NCBI GenBank assembly: GCA_016297415.1
Contig: JAEDGQ010000079.1
Location: forward strand, 1-9,264
Length of the DNA stretch: 9,264 nt
Source: Treponema sp.
GTDB lineage: Bacteria; Spirochaetota; Spirochaetia; Treponematales; Treponemataceae
Direction of reading: 5' to 3'
A model generated the notes under the pieces. The model was not told where the DNA came from. It ran no database searches and saw nothing but the letters and a program-made list of their open reading frames with translations. Below, piece after piece: positions 7,504 through 9,264 of the stretch; the stretch's first letter is position 1; every line of letters begins with the position of its first letter. The translations under genes were made by a program, and so were the position numbers.

Positions 7504-8434
7504 AAGCTTTTTTATCTTCAAGATATCTTACATCTTCTTTTTTAATGTCTTTATAGGAACATACGGCACAATAATTTCTTTTTTCATGATTATAAAAAAT
7601 ATTATCAACAGTAAAAGAAGCATAAACTGTTCTTTCTTTTATTGGTCCCTGATAAATGGGAAATCCAAGAAGAATTGAATAATCAGTTTCCTCACTGAAC
7701 ACCATATCTTTTGAGTTTCCGGCAAAAACAATCCTTTCATGGTCAATATAAATTATGTCCGGAGGATTTTTTCTGTCTTCGATTGAATTTATTTCATTCT
7801 TATTCAATTCATTTTCCACATCATTTTCTGCAAGATAACGGCATACAGAAATAAGGTGAAGCCCATTGCCCATAGCATTTCCCTTGGAACGGCAGGTCAT
7901 TACGGCATTTTCAAGATAGTTTTTGGCACTAAGCTGATTGTTTTCTTCGACATCACTCCAGGCCGGCTGTGCAAACAAAATATAATTTTCCGGAATCCTG
8001 CAGGTCATATTAAACTGACTGTTCTTTTCATAATAGATAATAGCAGTCAAATCACTTGTTTTTTTCCGAGGCTTTTCTTCAATCTTTTTTATAAGGGCAG
8101 GAATGACAATTGCAAGTGCCCCGCTTTTGATTTTTTTTATTTCAGTTTCAAAATAAAGGCCCAGTTTGTTAAAGTAAAACTGAACTTTTACTTTTTTTCC
8201 ATCAAAGGTTTTAACAGCTTCCGGCGGATTCTGTAAAAGAATAATTCCCTGATCAAGCACTGTCATCTGTTCGCCAGGCAATGCAACAGGAAAAACACCT
8301 GATGTTACACTTTTAATTTTATCATTATCTTCAACTGCAGTTTTTACTTCTGTTACAGTTACAGGAACATTTCCGTCAACAAGATATTGCAGTACAAGCT
8401 GTCTTTCAATTCCAGTTAATTCATTTTTTTCCAT
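7502..8434 (-). CDS. Cytoplasmic protein of unknown function, tentatively PilZ/YcgR-like
   Basis: This 310-aa protein has no signal peptide or transmembrane helix, and I cannot assign a family firmly. Residues ~25-112 are beta-rich and end in VKVQFYFNKLGLYFETEI and ALAIVIPALIKKI, which recalls the N-terminal domain of YcgR-type proteins. A PRKKTSDLTAIIYYEK stretch at ~122-137 sits where a PilZ domain would start, but the c-di-GMP motifs RxxxR and D/NxSxxG are not intact. If it is a PilZ protein, ligand binding is doubtful. The C-terminal part (~226-310) is again strand-rich and ends EDVRYLEDKKA. The start at 8434 is set by AAGGAGA (minus strand, 8447-8441) with 6-nt spacing. It overlaps the upstream lipoprotein gene by 14 nt, so the two are probably co-transcribed and translationally coupled. 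Confidence is high that it is a gene and low on function. Confidence 0.72.
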   Translation of the reverse strand: MEKNELTGIERQLVLQYLVDGNVPVTVTEVKTAVEDNDKIKSVTSGVFPVALPGEQMTVLDQGIILLQNPPEAVKTFDGKKVKVQFYFNKLGLYFETEIKKIKSGALAIVIPALIKKIEEKPRKKTSDLTAIIYYEKNSQFNMTCRIPENYILFAQPAWSDVEENNQLSAKNYLENAVMTCRSKGNAMGNGLHLISVCRYLAENDVENELNKNEINSIEDRKNPPDIIYIDHERIVFAGNSKDMVFSEETDYSILLGFPIYQGPIKERTVYASFTVDNIFYNHEKRNYCAVCSYKDIKKEDVRYLEDKKA

Positions 8435-9155
8435 GTCCTGTCTCCTTGTAAAAGTTTCTAAGTCTGAACTGATTCAGTTTCCATTGGTTTTCATTAAAAT
8501 AAAAAAACAGTAATACATCAACAGAACCTGTATCTTTACGAAAAAAGCGGACAGGAACTTCATAAAAAGAATTTGATTCAAAAGGTTCGCCTATTATAAA
8601 CGAATCAAACAGCTTTTTTTTAAGTTTTTTTTCTTTTTCCTGGTTTTCTGAATCTTTCACTTCCACTTCATCATATTCAGGTTCCGGGAAGTTAACAAAA
8701 AAATACTGGCTCCAGTTTTCCTTTAAGTCGCGAATAAAAAGAGCATATTCGTAAAAGTCTTGTTTTTCCAGAAGCTCATCACAGTTTTTATAAGATGAAA
8801 TATTTTTACAAAACTCCATTGTGATTTTCTTTATTGAATTATCCAGGTTTGAAACATTTAAAGAACCAAAATTTTCAATAGAAGGATATATTACTTCCAT
8901 TCCCTGTGAAAATTCACTGCTGATAAAAGCTTGAGGCGTAAGTCGGACTGAAGAATCTATTGTATTTATAATCGTAATGTCTTTAGTCAAACGGTCTTTT
9001 TCTATCTGATCAGTCCAGACTGTTTCCCTGAATTTCTGCTCAGAAAGACTTCGTATAGTTCCCTTATTGTCAAAGGCTGATTTTTTACTTTTGCAGGAAA
9101 AAGTCAGAAGACATAAAACAAAAAAAATAAAACTTTTTTTAACTGTTTGAATCAT
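8421..9155 (-). CDS. Lipoprotein of unknown function
   Basis: This 244-aa secreted lipoprotein is not recognised as a named family. Its signal peptide is MIQTVKKSFIFFVLCLLTFSC, with Cys21 as the likely lipidation site, followed by a basic CKSKKS. The mature part is mixed alpha/beta. A Lys/Glu-rich stretch at about 170-185 (QEKEKKLKKKLF) separates an upstream helical region from a final strand-rich part (YEVPVRFFRKDTGSVDVLLF; NENQWKLNQFRLRNFY). That ending is reminiscent of NTF2-like small lipoprotein folds, but this is only a pattern impression. The ATG at 9155 has no good Shine-Dalgarno (only GAATGA upstream), and the clear signal peptide fixes the start. It is the first gene of a two-gene minus-strand unit, and its 3' end contains the next gene's ribosome site. 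Confidence 0.82.
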   Translation of the reverse strand: MIQTVKKSFIFFVLCLLTFSCKSKKSAFDNKGTIRSLSEQKFRETVWTDQIEKDRLTKDITIINTIDSSVRLTPQAFISSEFSQGMEVIYPSIENFGSLNVSNLDNSIKKITMEFCKNISSYKNCDELLEKQDFYEYALFIRDLKENWSQYFFVNFPEPEYDEVEVKDSENQEKEKKLKKKLFDSFIIGEPFESNSFYEVPVRFFRKDTGSVDVLLFFYFNENQWKLNQFRLRNFYKETGHGKK

Positions 9156-9206
9156 TTAATTCATTCTAACATAACAAAATATAAAATTAAAGATTACATT
9201 GTATGA

Positions 9207-9235
9207 TTGACAGGGCAAACGCATTATAATATATT
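9207..9235 (+). promoter_or_regulatory. Outward-facing sigma70-type promoter at the right edge
   Basis: TTGACA at 9207-9212 (6 of 6) and TATATT at 9230-9235 (5 of 6) are separated by 17 bp. A perfect TATAAT also overlaps at 9225-9230, but it is only 12 bp from TTGACA. Transcription would start near 9242 and run out of the window. An ATG at 9247 opens the frame MASSRE to the window end, so the transcript would have almost no 5' leader. The spacer is the shared repeat core. Confidence 0.6.
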
Positions 9236-9264
9236 CCCTGCTAAAAATGGCTTCCAGTCGTGAA
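9212..9264 (+). repeat. Right arm of the edge-to-edge inverted repeat
   Basis: The core agggcaaacgcattataa at 9212-9229 is the exact reverse complement of 69-86. aaaaatgg at 9243-9250 and gtgaa at 9260-9264 match the left arm in order and spacing. The window ends inside the element, so its full length is unknown. The left arm has no equivalent of the TTGACA found here. Confidence 0.6.

Noticed and set aside
9156..9206. Promoter for the minus-strand lipoprotein operon
   Set aside because: Several TATATT/TAGAAT-like boxes occur, but none has a convincing -35 at 16-18 bp. The region is too AT-rich to choose one.
1..9264. CRISPR array, transposase, tRNA or rRNA genes
   Set aside because: No regularly spaced repeats, transposase motifs, or tRNA/rRNA signatures were seen on either strand.

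Overview
The window is AT-rich and densely coded. It looks like chromosomal DNA of a spirochaete, most likely a Treponema-type host-associated species. This is an inference from a P115-like SMC protein, three small or mid-size proteins with spirochaete-style lipoboxes (LASC, LTSC, TFSC), strong A/T codon bias, and sigma70-type promoters with AGGAG-like ribosome sites. No mobile-element genes, tRNA, rRNA or CRISPR array were seen.

Layout. Bases 1-180 hold one arm of an inverted repeat shared with the right edge, and a near-consensus promoter (TTGAAA, 17 bp, TATAAT) for a rightward operon. That operon runs: smc (181-3237, GTG start); a one-TM membrane protein (3241-3606); a large lipoprotein with low-complexity linkers, a predicted beta domain and a C-terminal TPR-like segment (3606-5348, sharing one base with the gene before it); and a SIMPL-domain lipoprotein (5364-6059). 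serS (6120-7448) follows after a 60-nt leader that has its own candidate promoter, a small hairpin and a 12-codon overlapping ORF. A strong, probably bidirectional terminator sits at 7462-7503.

Two genes converge from the other strand. They are a 244-aa lipoprotein (9155-8421) and, overlapping it by 14 nt, a 310-aa cytoplasmic protein that resembles PilZ/YcgR-type proteins only loosely (8434-7502). The last ~55 bases hold the second arm of the inverted repeat, overlapping an outward-facing TTGACA-17-TATATT promoter.

Function. smc (chromosome organisation) and serS (tRNA charging) are housekeeping genes. Between them lie three envelope proteins (one inner-membrane, two lipoproteins) that are tightly linked to smc. 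The minus-strand pair looks like a second small envelope/cytoplasm unit. The points most worth checking are the inverted repeat at the two window edges, the SMC with no recognisable canonical hinge and an added charged tail, the envelope genes coupled to smc, and the serS leader.
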